Of a stretch of 64,000 nt of DNA, positions 36,001 through 51,000 are shown in pieces. A program made the position numbers and the translations under genes. Numbering within the stretch: the first letter of the stretch is position 1; each line of letters starts with the position of its first letter. Under the pieces are notes generated by a model, which was not told the origin of the DNA, did no database searches, and saw nothing but the letters and a program-made list of their open reading frames with translations. Origin of the DNA: Mactra quadrangularis (Eukaryota; Mollusca; Bivalvia; Venerida; Mactridae); NCBI GenBank assembly GCA_025267735.1, contig CM046301.1, forward strand, positions 14,320,190 through 14,384,189, given 5' to 3'.

Positions 36001-39000
36001 ATATGGTATATTCTCTTTTTAACGCCCCTGGGCATGTTATTTTCCAAAAAGGGACATAATTTTATAAGATTAAAAAAAATGATGAAATTCCTACATTCAA
36101 GACACTGCTTCTAGGGAACATATCTATAGAATGTGTTGATAGGATGTCAATTAAAATTCACAAGACCTTCATTACAATAGAATTCATTAATATTTACTGG
36201 AAATACTGGCTGTGTTGCTTATTAAATCATTAATTTAAAAAAAAAATTTCTCCAAAAATAGAGGGGGCATTTATAAAGAGAGGGGCATTTCGTGGAGAAA
36301 ATACGGTAGTTATGATTATAGTATGCCAAAGGGGATACAAGGTCATTGTATTTAGTGGTCAATGTTATATCTCTGAACTAGAGTATGACAAGATAATTAT
36401 CCAGTATTTTATGTAATCAGACAAGATGACAAGATATTGATGTTATCAAGGTGTCAATTGATCATAGGATGTCATTACTGTTTACTGGTTTTTGTCAATT
36501 ATTACATGATTTGTACATCATACTTTACTGAGTTACATGGTAGTTTTCTTTTGTTTTAGTAAAGAATCTGTACTACAGGTAATGTTTGGTTCTTAGCATA
36601 ATTATATTCTGTGTTTGGCTATTTTCATTTATATCAGTGTCTCTGTGAAGTCTCAATTTTAGTTAGAGCTACTGAAAATTCAGCTTTTTAGTATTAATAC
36701 ATTAATTGATATTAGTTTTTTAAGCAGGTTGCTCAATTTACTTGCCTGAGCCAAATGTTTAGTTTACTAGCTGTAATAAATTGTCTAAACAAGTTGTTCT
36801 TAATGAGGACTAATTTAAATCAAAGTCTGTAAAAAACATTGTGCTGGTGGATTGTTTCTATCATTTTTAAAAAATAAAAAATATTTAGAATACCCCTCAC
36901 ATAAGTATTGTTAAATTTTATTCAACTGTGGTGCATACATGAATTCTTCTGATTTATTAAACGGATATCCATTTTTATCGCTGATAAGTAAAGAATTGTA
37001 GTGGGTATAAAATCAATGGGGTTAATGTATGCGCCACTGACAGTTTAATGAAATTTAACAATATATGTGGTTCTGAGTTGGCTTGTATTTCCTCAAAATG
37101 TAGCAGAATACACTCCAACTTTATTACCATATTGCGCTATTTACCTGCACCATGTGACCCTGATTTTTTTCTGGCAATAAGGGTTACTGCCCTCCTTTCA
37201 ACCTCAGCAACAAAGAAGGCACGTTCTTGGTATGGGACCTAATTCGCACTTTAAACCACTCTTTCATTTTAAATTCAGATATCTTTTGATACCCACTAAA
37301 TCCAGCTAAAAACAGGTTACAAATGTATTAAGGTTATTTAGGTCCTTGTGTGGCCATTTTGAAATGGATGTGTGTGAAAATGCATTGTTGTCTATTCTTA
37401 GGTTAACCAAATTATTGTCAGTCTAGCTTTGCATTTGTCTTTATGTTATTGTTGAGTCTACAATGAATTGCCCTAAGTATTGTCTTATAATTCTGTAACA
37501 TTTTCAATTGTCTTTAAACAAATTATTTTCCAGCACAAAGATATCATGATAAAAATAATTGATGTTTGTCGCAAGTGCCCTAGAAGTCCTTGTAAGCAGC
37601 GTGATAATTCCTCTGACCTTTCAGTGGTATCGTCATAGCGATAACAATTGTCATGGAAAATGAGCATTCAATTCCCCTTTAAGACTTAATCTAAATTCTT
37701 GAATAATTTATTTTGTCTCTAGCTGAGAAAAGATAATCTAATACAGAATGATTTATTCACTTTCATGCTTTAGAGCTAAGAACTTAGTGTTGGTAACATT
37801 TACTGTCCATGGCATAGGCCAATTATAAAAAAGTATGTTTTTTTTCGGTAGTGATTGACGCTGCCTGTAGTATTTTCAATCACTAAATTAATCTGACAAA
37901 TCTCGACTAAATTTCACCTCTCGCATACTCACTTATTTTACATCTGACAAGCCTGAGTATGACACATGTCACAATGAATCATCCAGTCAAAGCCCATGAA
38001 TAACAAACACAGTCAAAATGGTTGGAAAACCTAATCTAGAAATAGAAATTTCAAAATTTTGATGACACAAAAGCTATCCGTGAATGTGAACTCCAGTGAA
38101 TAAAAATCAAAAATACATGTACAGTAAAGTTCTACTTTCAAGTCCATCAAAAGTGAGGGTTTTAATAGCATTATGGTCCTTTTTCTTCTCAAATTAAGCA
38201 TTTTTTGTGTAAAAAAATTGTTAAAAATTGCATGATTTTGCAATAACAATGTTTAAAGTGGATCTTTATATTCTTAATACTGGAATCATGTTGTTAAACT
38301 TCATATACATTAAGGTTTTGAGTACATTTTTGATAAGAGACTCGTTAGTCATTGTTAAATATGGTTGACTGTCCTAATTAACAATCATTATACAATGTAT
38401 TATTATATTTACATATTGTTATTGCTTGTAGTTTGTATTGAAATTTAAATTGTATGCTTTTTGCTTTTTAAACATGATTTTCAGAAAAAAATAGAAAAAA
38501 TAATCAGTTATGATTGTAGCTACTTGTCTGAAAATTTTCAGGGTTGGTTCTGAAGATCAGCATTTCATACACCTTACTATTTCCTGCATGGAGCCAAATA
38601 ACTGATTTGTCACTTTTTGTGCATCTGAATAGAGATGTTTGATTGATGTTTATACCCATTTTATTATAGCTTGGTTTCTAACTCGTTATGTGTCTACCAT
38701 CATTATCATGGTTATGTTGATTATACTGTGCTACATCTGTACAACAAACTAATCATTGTTTATATATGGTCTTACAATCATGATTTCATGTCCATTTGGT
38801 TCTAGTCTCTTAAGATTGGCTTTATTGTCTCATTATCAACATTGTCATTGAAAGTCTGTGAAGGACTTTAGCTGTTATTTCTGATCGCCATCCTAATTTT
38901 TTCATGAATAGTTTTAGTACCATTATACATTCAGAAGATATTCATGATATAAAATTTGCAAACCATTATTTTTACTCTGCTTTATTTTTTATGATAATAT

Positions 39001-42000
39001 ATTTATATATTCAACTTTTAACAGATGTTTTAATTCGTTTCTAGACAACATGTTTCATGCAATTTTAATCCACGATCTCCTTCAAAATGGCTGCCTGAGG
39101 ACTTAAATGGTATTTTTTTTTAATCGGCTTTGGTGGAATTTAATTTACAAATATTGCAAATAAATGGGGTGTTACCCTAAGGCTCAATATGGTGATATGA
39201 TAGATACTTTTAGCATCTGAAAATTTAGGAGCACCCTCAGTGTATTTTTAGGGAATTACCATTATTTGAAGTGGAAATTGGAGGCTAAAAGAAATAAAAT
39301 TGCATTTTCAGCCAGTTTGTTTAACCTCAGCATTGTCATGGTAAACAGGATTTTGGTTTGAATTTTTTGCAGCCATTAACACAAAGAACACTTTGTCCTA
39401 GGTGCAGTCCTCACTCACACAAAAAATGTCAAAATAAGAGTATTCTAATTTTCATTTCTCTTTGCATTAAAGTCGCAAAAAGATCAATTTAAAGCTAGAT
39501 CAAAACTAGTAATAGCTAAACAATTAGCATCTTGATGTTGTACCATCATTGATATACCAAGGCATCATGTTCACTGTTTTCACTCTAGTCAGTGTGGCAG
39601 GGATACTGTATGTGTATCTCACGAGCATCTAACACATTTTTCATTCTACAAACATTGTTACAACATATTGACACAAACCATAGTGCAAAACCATTTAAAC
39701 TGATTATCATTGCATACGTGCAGATTTTCTGAAATTTTATATTTCTATGCGAGAGTCTGCATCAAAATTATTAGAAAAATTCCAGGGAAGGAAAACAATG
39801 ATGCTTGATACTGCTACATCAATGATATACAGTGCCCTTCAAATGTCCTTGGACAAATAACTTGTCTTGAGGATGAACTTATTCTCACTTAACCATGACA
39901 AAAAAAGAAACAATGTCATCTGAGTAAATTCTAAAATCTGCATTATTTAATTTAGTTTATCAGCATATGATTCAAACTATGTTACACAAATAAGCATTAA
40001 TTGAAGGAAAAATACTTGCAGTATGCAGTAACAGTTTATCTCAAAATTTTATATATAATGGTTCAATACCAAAGGTCCTCTGATTGCCTGTGGCATGCTA
40101 ACTTAAGGTTTAGGGAACAAGTTTTAATAGCAAGTTATCCTTTCAGACAAGCAACCAGAATATATTACAATGTTTCAAACTTTATTGAACTACCATTTGT
40201 TTTGGCATAGGTAAACACTTAGTTTGATAATAACAATAATAATGATAACAGACTTCATTGAACGAGGCTTAGTAACTCATTTGGATAAGTCCAGTAACTC
40301 ATGATTTGGATAAACCCAATCTTCCATGTGGACCTCGGGTAAAACATGTACAAGTTATTTACATTATTTAAATAGTGAAAAACATTATAAATTTACAAAT
40401 GAAAGATAAGTAACATGATACAAAATTGCACAAGCCTGAAATAAAAAGAGCAAGTTTTAATGTTTCCAGGTTTTGAACAAGTGCCATAAATTATAGCTGG
40501 TGGTCCTATTGGGCAACCTATTTCAAATGTTAATATCAAGCCCTGCATTTGTCAAAGAACTTTACGAGGGCACTGTAGTATTGTTATATTCTTCAGAAAT
40601 AATAGCCAATCCATATAATGGTATGACATGAAGAAATAATGGATTGGCTCATTGATTCAATTGTTTATATCACTGTTTATTCACTCCCTTAATTGATCAA
40701 TCAGTAAATGTATAGGAAAGTCATTGATATAATTTTTCAATATTTATCCTAACGTTTATTTCTCACGATTAAATTAATTGTATCATGTGATTGATAATGG
40801 ACTTGTTATTGATAATTGTTGTTGCAGTAAATTTACCATGAAATGACGGAAGCTGAAGTTAATATGCCATAAAATGACGTCTGCTGAGACTGACAGCTCA
40901 TATTGGTTTCATTGCTTTTAAACCTGGTTTCAGATTGTCTCTAACTAATAATTGTCACAAATAGACCTTATTTAAAACTTCAAGTTAGAGTTTTTACTTC
41001 TGTTTACATGTGGTACAAACAAAGTTTGTTCGAATGTTCACGTTGATAGCCTCAGATGCTTCAGATGTTAGCGTGAACTTTTTGCTGTCAACCAATCAGC
41101 AAGTGCTGCTCCAGCATCATTTCTATAAATGGAAATGTTTACACCTGACCATTTCTCAGAAAAGGCTTGACACTCACATTCATGACATTAATATAAAATG
41201 CACACAACAGAAAAATTGATTATAAATGCAAGTAGAAAAGCAAATGTAGTCAAACTGCTCTTCATTCATTTGAAAGTATTGCTGGAGTTTTTCAGGATGA
41301 AAATGTAATTCTTGAACAAGGCGATGGTACTCTCCAAATTTATTTCTTCTTTGTAAAATTTCATGTACTGACAAACACGGTTTTCTCTTTCTCTTCCGTT
41401 TTGTTTACAAATACAACACTATAAGTTCATTCGTTTCTGATTCCATGACTCCTAATAATTAAAATGTTATTTATTCAACAGGAAAAAGACAAGTTTTCTT
41501 GAAAGCCGCCCTTGATATCCGCATTCAGGTTTATATTATTTTTGAATGGCAAAACTGCTGTAAAGTTGTGTTGGTGTTGGCATTGGACGGGTTCGCATTC
41601 GTGTTCTGTATAAACAGACCTTTGTGATTTCATCAGCCACACATGTCTTTGGGAAACCGCCATTTAAGTGCATTTTAATACGTAGTTTATTGGGTTGTTC
41701 CTAAAGTACACTAACAATGGTGTACGTGAGATGTCAAGTTGTTTGTGTTACTAAACTTGCCAAAAAATGGTTGTACAAAGGATGCAGAGCGCATGATCCA
41801 AAATGTCAGTCTAGTACAAAGTTGAAGTATCAGACTATTAGCTGACCTACTTTGGAAAGACAAATCACATATTGGTCATACACGTGATATGTCAACTTGT
41901 TTAAACATGGAATATTACTCCAACTTGTCACCGAGTTTCCAATGATATTGCAATATTGGCACGTTTTGTCTAGAGTTAGATAATTTTCCACTTTAGAAGT

Positions 42001-45000
42001 GTTTTCCTTGGTCATCTGGGTAAATAATGCATCATATGACAGGTTGCATCAGTCACATGTGATTGTTGCCTTAGCATTTCTAAATGGCAATCACATATAC
42101 TTGTTACTAATCATAGCTTTTCCAAGGGCATGTTGGCATTTCATTTTTGTCATATACACCCATGCCCTACTCATCCATCACCAGAGTAACTTGAAACTTA
42201 CTTAAGAAGCTAATTATAAACCTGGGCTTGCTTAGATAAAATAAAACATACTAACCTCTATACTTGTTAGAATTTATAACTACACTATATCAAAAGAATA
42301 TGATTATTAAACAATTATGAAATTCTCTTTGTGCAGGTATAAAATTATTCTCGTTCCATGAACTTATTAGCCCAAGATTGTCTAGGTCATAACATTACAA
42401 TAGCTGCTCTGTTGTCAAGTGACAACTCAAACTTGTAGAGTTCCTACTCTGATTGTCAGGTCAATAGTGTGTTTAACACTTTATTATACATGTATATAAA
42501 GACAAAGCTTTGACCTTTACCAATGTCAACATCATTAATATTTTATACAAACTATCATTTTATGAGGACAACAAAAAACCCTCTTTATTATTGTCAGGGT
42601 ATCAATTATTAAAAGACTCAGTTCGATTGATCAGCGAAATAGTATAATTTTACCTAAATAAAGAAGTACGTAGACTCATTTTGCACTGACCCATTGATTT
42701 ATGTTTGCCCACTAATTGCTTAGTACGTATGCATGACTAGAAGTGGTCTGTTCATTTAATACAAAGATAAGAACATTTCCTGTCTATAGATTTAATAATG
42801 GACATTTAAATGGAAGGCATCATGTTTACTGAGAGTTTGTTATGTTTAATGTAGTGTAAAATGATAACAGACTCCAAGATTAATGGAACTTTGTCTATTT
42901 TCTCTCAACTTACCAATCATTGCCTTAAATTTTTTAGAGAGCACTAGCCTGCTTTATATTGGTTATATTATAGTAACAATATTATCAACTAGACTGTGAT
43001 AATATATATTACGTCATTTGCACTAGCCTGAACCAATTTTTACAAGCTGGGGCTCTCTAGTGGGTTAAGACAGTGTGACTGGGACAACAAACATAATATT
43101 TTCATGGAATAGCATGACATACAATGGCTTTAAAGAGCTAAAATGACAAGTTAAATATTCAAGTTAAATTTTCAAGTATGCATTCTCTCTTACATAATAT
43201 AACATTGTCTAAAAATTTGTAATTTAGTAGTTCCAATCATCCAAAACAAATAAAAGTTAAATATGAAAATTAGTGAATAATCAAACAGGGTGCACACCCT
43301 GTGCTTTTTCTCTCCTAGATGCTCCTTAATGCCCCTTGCTATGCAGAAATGGTTTTAATACTTTGAAACATCAACCTTGACAGATGCACATTGCCTCTAC
43401 CTCTTTCTGCTTCCAATGCCCTTTTCTTAGTTTTTTACTTGTCACTACTACTGTATGACCTGTGACCTAATCTTTAAATCCAATTAATTAACCACTTTCT
43501 CATTCAAGGCTGCTACAAAGAATACATATAGGTTGCTCATACTGTTAATTTTCTCTCATCCCAGCCATGTTTTGCTTTTTGCTTATGGAAGTAATTACCA
43601 GGAAATGTCAAAACCTCTTGGGCACCCAGGTTCTTTTTTCTGCTTCCTGCTCTTGTCTGAATTCTAGAATAATATCTAGAATATGCACATAATAATGCTA
43701 AAAACAAGAAATCAAAGACTTAATGTATGACAAAGAAACCATCTATCAAAGACTAAGTTTTGTCTATTAGATAATAATCAATGATAATCAAAGCCATGGA
43801 TGTTTTAAACTGTAAAGGGAAAATATCAGAGAAACATTAGAGGATAGGATTACCAAATGATAGAGTGATAAATTCCCAATTGTACAATGATCAGAGAATT
43901 GTTACATGTTCAAACATTATTGAAGTAAAGAAATACTCTATGAATATTCTCATATATCCAAACCTGATTTTATTTTCTAACAAGGATGGGTCTATTTGGT
44001 TGAAGTTTTTATGACAAATTGTTGTCATTTTTGTCACTTGTTTATAGTTATACAAAATATCATGTAGTCAGGCTTGTTGATAATTTTGCCTGTAAATATA
44101 AATTGAGCTAGACTGCTCAATAAAAATGTTGTCAGCTCTGTGTTGGAGGGTTAGCATGTACTTGTGTATTAAGAATAATGTTCAGAAAAGCAATATGAGT
44201 TTACCTGCTGCAGTCACAGCCTTAACCCAATCATCCCAAAGCACAGAATGGCTGAAAATTGATTGGGGCTTGTGAAAATTATTGATTATAAATTGCTTAG
44301 TTGATAGTTCTGTCGTTATATTTTATGTAGTTGAGCTGATGATGAAACATATCTTATTACTCTCAATTTTCATATTCCAAAACATGTATAAATTTCAATT
44401 ACAATGGCAAATTGGTTGGACTACAAGTTCTCAAACTTAGTCTCAGTCCTCCCCATTGTAGTTGGGCTTGTTAATAACTTTGCCCTTTACTAATAACTAT
44501 ATAACATAATAATGACAAAATTTAAAGTAATGACTGCTTCTGCTGCTGAGGTAAAATTAAAAATATTCATGAATGGTGTAGAATTCTAATAAACTTACTT
44601 GGTAATATTGTGTCATTGACTTCTTGTAGATAGATTATAGGTGATATCTCTGGTCAATGACTAAAGTGTTGTATGATTGATTACAGATTTTCCGGGATTT
44701 TATTTCCAGTTATTATTGTATGAAGTCTTTAAATGTCTAAGCTTGTGAGGATTAAAGAAGATTATGTACTGAATGCCATAGAGAACTACAATTTTATCTA
44801 TATTAAAATACTTGCAAGTATCTAAAAGCTGTCTGAATATGTTAATGGGATTTTTTTTCATTTACACCAACTTGTTCATCAAATAAGATTACATTTCCTT
44901 CAGGTTGAAGAGTTTTACTTCAGTGGTTTTTTTTCCAGACAATTTTAGAGACAAAATTTTGACCCCATTCCGACATTTTTTTTATAAAAATGGGCTTTAA

Positions 45001-48000
45001 AGACTAAAAATTGTCTAAACTTGTGTGATTTTGCAAAAACCATGGTTGTCTTTTTAACTGTATTTTATTTTTTAAGTGATTCCCATGTGGGTTGTGACAA
45101 TTTATTCTAGGTTACAAAAACAGCATAATTTACAAATGAAGAGCTATTATACCGGTATGAAAGAAATTTTAAGTCATTTAAATTCAGTTCACTTTATTTC
45201 ATTAAAAATTAATATTTTGCCTTTATTTTGCCACTGTCTGTTCTATAGGCAGAAACCCCTGAGATTCTTGTTTTTGTTTGTTTGTGGTGTCCTTTTTATT
45301 ACAAAAACGTAAAAATCTGAAAAAAACCTCTTTTTACCTACGTGTCAGATCTGTGTTTCTTGACTGTTGTTGTTCCTGTTGTTTTCAAACTCCTTCTCAC
45401 TGAAACAAATTTCATTCAATTTTAATAAACTGAAAACTTGGTTTAGATATTGACCTGGTTCTCATAATTTTTTGCTTACACCTTTTTTGCGTAATAAATT
45501 TTTATCTGATGGGATACAAATTTTCAATTAACAGAAAAAAATGTATGTAGTAAAGAAAGAAATCTATATATATAAACTCTAGATACAAAACATATCTTCT
45601 TTGACAAATATATAAAATATTCATGAGTGGAGAGTGAGCTTTATTCCATTATCTGACTGGAACAATAGACATTTATTTACCTTAATATAGCGTCTTTGTA
45701 AAATAGATCAAAATTGTAAAGTTGCCTGTCAATCATTGGAAATTGAAAATTTCAAGTTGAATGTTGTCTATTTGAATCAGATCTGATGTTTATTAGATAT
45801 AAAAGCTAATTTCACTTAAATTTTGTTTATCAGCTGTTGAATGGAAATAAGTAATTTTTATTCTGCTTCAAGTTTCTCACAATACACAAGTTTAAGCCAT
45901 TTTGAGGGTGCAATTCAGCCCCATTCTCCTCCGCAAAATTAAATGTATATTCATGTATTGCAAATTTCACTTGTCTTTAAAATCTTGTACTGTTGATTGC
46001 ATTTTTAGCATTTCTATAGCATCTTTATGATTTCTCAGTTGTAGTTTAAAAGCTGCAATAGTTGGAACTTATAAACAAAAAGACGAAATTTAACCTTTGA
46101 AGAAAATATGTTTTCTCCCCTTGGTATTTTTGTTGCTAATTTTCCCTCTAAAAGGTCCACACCACAACTCCCTGTCATGTAAAAGAATTGCTAGAATATT
46201 TATTTAAAAAATTTGAATCAATTTACCCACAAAACAAGATATTTTATGAAAAAAGCTAATTCTTAAAGTTTCAATTCGGTAGTTGAAATTTTCTACATAG
46301 TTATCTGAATATGTCCTTTTACATTATGAGTTTATTTCCCCTGATTGAATTATCATTGCAATTATTCTTTTTAAAAGGGCCACACCACCATTCCCTGTCA
46401 TGTGAAAAGAATCATTAGAATATTTGTAAAGGAATTCTTCCAACAATCTATTTCCCCACCAAACAAATTATATTCTATAAAAAAAACTTTATATAAAAAG
46501 TTTCTAGCTTGGAATAAAAACCCTATCAGAAAGTTTCTAGCTTGGAATAAAAAGTTTCTGACAATCTTTGGATTGTAATAATAAGGTTATGTTGACATTC
46601 ATTTAAATAGAAGACTGTCACATGATTATTCCCTAGACAACTTGATCATTCTTGACAACCTGTTACATTCACTCTATTACAGACAATGTGACACTACTGA
46701 TTTTTTATAAATGTCTTTGAGATTTGTCAAGTGAACTCCAAACAAACATTGAGACAGAAAAAACTATCATTAGAAAGAATATGAGACTGTATTAAGATGT
46801 AATATTTGTTATTCATAGGATGACATGCTTTACCCTTTTACTGGTAAATCCTGCACTTTAACATGTCTGGAGTGTCCCCACTTCAAAATGGCTGCCACAA
46901 GCTTTGAAATAAGTGTTTTAACATGGATTTAGTGAATTTCTCTTGAGGAAAGTTGTTCTAAAAAGTTGTCGCCAGAAACCGAATGGCACCATTAAGGGCA
47001 GAGAAATGACACAAAATGGCGATAAGAAAGCTTGTTTTCAGTATCTATCAGTGTATTAATTCCCATTGGGAGTCTTTTACTCAGCTTAAGGCAGCTGTCA
47101 TACTAACTTAGTGCAACAGAATTATACCACCCTCACTGTTCCCCATTTATTCTTAGGTAGTATATATATAATATTTACTGGTCACTTCTTATGAAGTGTG
47201 CCTTATGGCATTAGGAAATTAATTCTCAAATTTTCATCCCTGCATACTTGTTAAAAAAAATTTTTAATGAATGCTTTTATTTTTGAAAAAATGCTAAATA
47301 GAATAAAATCTCATTATAAAATTAATATTATGTTTCATCCCAAAAAAATAGTTTTTAATGTTGATGTTCATAATGTTTACATGATAGGGGAACTCTAGAA
47401 TGGCGGTTATGGGAACTTTGGAGTGGTGGTTGTGGGTACTTAAGAAACTAAATGTCTTGTTATTATGGTCACTTTCAATTAACAAAGCTATACATTTTTT
47501 TGTTGTTTAAATGCAATTTCACATGCGAATTTCTTGTGAAACAAAGAATCGCTAATTGTTATTACATAAGTATTTCATTCAATTCATTTTGTGAGAATGT
47601 TAGATTTAAAGATACTTTCAGTACAAAAAGGTCACATGACGGAAATATAAGGATACATTTGTCATTAAAGTAGTCATGAATTTTCCGAGAACGATATTTT
47701 GTTTCTAACAATCCTGTCGTCTGTTACACTCCTTTTAATTGTCTGATACCGTTACAGTCGAAACAAAATCGTGATTTGTCAACAACGTTATGATAGTCGT
47801 AACATCCACCGAAATATCTTTCACTTAAATTAAGTGCTTTGTACTTTAAGCTGGTGGGAAAAAGAGAGCTTGATAAATTGGAAACTAACACTCCTTGGAA
47901 CTCATATAAAATCTGTCAAACTCTAGGGGGGTAAAATTAATAATCATAGAAATTTTTTATAGGGAAACGAATTGTGTTTTAACTATGTGTTAGATTGGTA

Positions 48001-51000
48001 GGAAATTTGGACGAAACCTTTTAGAAATATCAGATTTGTTCAGACAGTCAAAGTGTGTAGGCTTTATGGAATAAATCACATCATTATCAGTTAATTTTAT
48101 TCAATTGTCAGTGGTGCATGTATTAACCCCCCTGATTTAAATACTCAATTATCGAAAATGAGTACATAAATGCTGTTGTGAGTATTTAATTCAGCAAGTT
48201 CAGTATATGCCCCACTGACAATTAAATAAAATTTATCTATATATATTTCTAAACACATTTTTGCTAATTTGGTCAAAGACAAGTTGGTATGTCAGTACAG
48301 AACTAGTCTACATCCTTCCTTTATTTACATGTAGTTAGACTAGTTTTGCGCTGACTCATCTAAGTGTAAAACATACCAAAATGTTATAATATTATATTAC
48401 AAAACATACCATATTACATACTATATAAAGTATACCATAATATAAGATAGTATTTCTATTATTGATTTGGTTTACTTATCCATAAATATAAACTCAAAAC
48501 ACATAACAAAATTATACAACTAAGGTTTGTCACAGTTAATCACACTCGCCTACAAAATAAATCATTCACAGAAAGTTGACGTGCCTAGAATTGTCTATTC
48601 TTCATGAAAATACATGTTATCTTTGTAAATCTTTGTGATAATATTTGAAGCCCAATGCATTCTGGGATTGGTTGTCTCCTGATATGTATAATAATTTCAT
48701 TAATCTGAGTATTACTTGACAATGTGATGCAACTGTTATATGATAAAATCTCACTTTCTCCCTGACTGGTGAAAAAATGTCAGATTTCTGTAACATATGG
48801 TATCCCCTATTGACATCATCTCTGATGACTTTAGACAGAAATCTGGAGAGTGTAAAAACTTGTCAAGATTTTGTGGTGTATGGTATCCCCTATTGACATC
48901 ATTTTTTGTCATTAGATCTTTTGATGTACAGAATGCCGTTAGGATCAAGTGTTAAAATTGTCTGTTGTGCTTGACAGAACTAAAGCCAGGAGAGTGAAAT
49001 GGGAAATTATGTCAATTGTTATACTCTCAGATTTTGTTGGTTGACACCATTGTTGTAGTAATTTCACAGTTAGAATTTTAATCTAAAAGGTTTAATATAG
49101 TGTTTGGAATTATTTTCAGACAATTAAATGCATGGACTTACATCTAATGCAGGTCTGTGTTAAAGCTATACAAATTAATAAAAAAAACCAGAACAAATAT
49201 GAGACTGTCTGACCAAACCTTCGAGAACTTTCTAATAGTATTAGATTGTACAATACTAAGTGGGTCTTAAATAATGTTAATAATCAATAAATATGTTTAA
49301 AGTGACAGGTAGATATTAACCCACCTGGCCGAATCAGCAGGGTGTTCAGTAACGACTGTTAGCAAACGTTACGGGTACGGAACCACTCAACCCGAAGACA
49401 ATTATCAACCCGTGAATAACTTAACTCAAAGTTGGGACAACTCAACCAGTTAGTAGAGGATTGAGTTGTCTCAGGTTAAGTTGTCTTTGGGTTGAGTTGT
49501 TCCAACCCAACTTACGGAATGTTTTGGAACATTCAGGGTAATTGAACAGGCAAAAGACCTGTATGTCACTTTAAAGATATATATTGATCATTATTTTCAA
49601 TGATTTTCAATCTAGTAACGACCGAATGGATCAAGGTCCTGAATTTCTTGAATTTTCATAATGAAAATGCTTGAATAAAACCTCTGAAAACTATTTGTTA
49701 TTTTTCCTCTAAGAAGTGTTCATTACATTTGTTGTCCTTTTTGATCATCAGAGTGTATGATAAATCACTGAATTAATTTTCATTCTAATTCTTTTAAACT
49801 ATCCCATTGTCATTATAAAACAGATCAGAATAAATGGAAAAGCTTATTAACTGCATGGATATTTATTAAAATTGACATCTCAGAAAGTGAAAAACAATTA
49901 TCTTGATTTATGTTGTAATTCAATATTTCATCTTCAGGACAAGTTCTTAAAGTACTCATCCTTTTCAGCTATTAAAGTAATGATTTACTTGATTCTTTTC
50001 ATATTTTGTAGCTACAAGTTAATTATCTCATTAAATTTTCTCATGAAATGCCTTCTACAAATATCGGTTTTATTTGTTAGTGAAAATTAAATGACAAACC
50101 ATTGGTTACCTAAAATCCTTTTAACATGTCATTGTTCAATTTGTGAAACTGTTGGAAACTTGGAATTAGTTGTTGTTTTTCATCATATTTTGTAAATATC
50201 CTCATAAATATTTATGATGATTGTTGAACCAGCAATTTGATTGGTCATTATTTGTCTTTTAATTTCATTCTTGAATTTATGTCATTTTCATGGTATCAAA
50301 TTAAAACTGTTAAGCATTGTAAAATGTCAACAGGATTTGCAGGCTGCACTCATAGCTTAAAGGCTTTGCTGTTTTGAATGACACCATCAGTTTTTGCATA
50401 TGCTAAATAATAAATGTGTAGGCAGATTTCATACACCTCAATTAACTTAGATTTTTTTAGTTATCATGAAAGTGAAAGAAAATCATTATTCACTGTTGTA
50501 TAAGTTTTCTGAAATCTATTGTACAACTGTGGTAAGTCAATGATCTTATTTTTGTGAATGATGCACTATTAATTTGCATTATAATATTAATAATGATAAA
50601 GATATTATATTTATAGAAATCACACAGTTAGACAGAAGCCAAACTTCCCTCTGAGCCACTCCATAGAGATGTTCATTATTGATGTTAAATCAATGGCCAT
50701 GTTTACAGATTTTAGTCATGTTGTTTATACAAATAAATAGAAAAATAAAAGACTATTGCTCATGCTACATAAAGAGACTGATTGCATTATGAATAGTTAA
50801 AATATCCTTTTGAGAAAATCAAACAGTCCTTTGATGAATGTATGATGTGTTTTATGTTTATCTTACTAAAACTTTCTGAAAAAAAGAGTAAAATTTACTT
50901 GGTAATTAATCATTATGTTATAAATTAATTGGTATTGTTAATAATTATTATTTGTGCTCAAATTTTTGTAAATTTTATTCAACTGTCAGTGGCACAAACA

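Noticed and set aside
41475..41663. 62-codon minus-strand ORF beside the Harbinger fragment
   Set aside because: Not in the same frame, no match I recognise to the transposase or its Myb-like partner protein.
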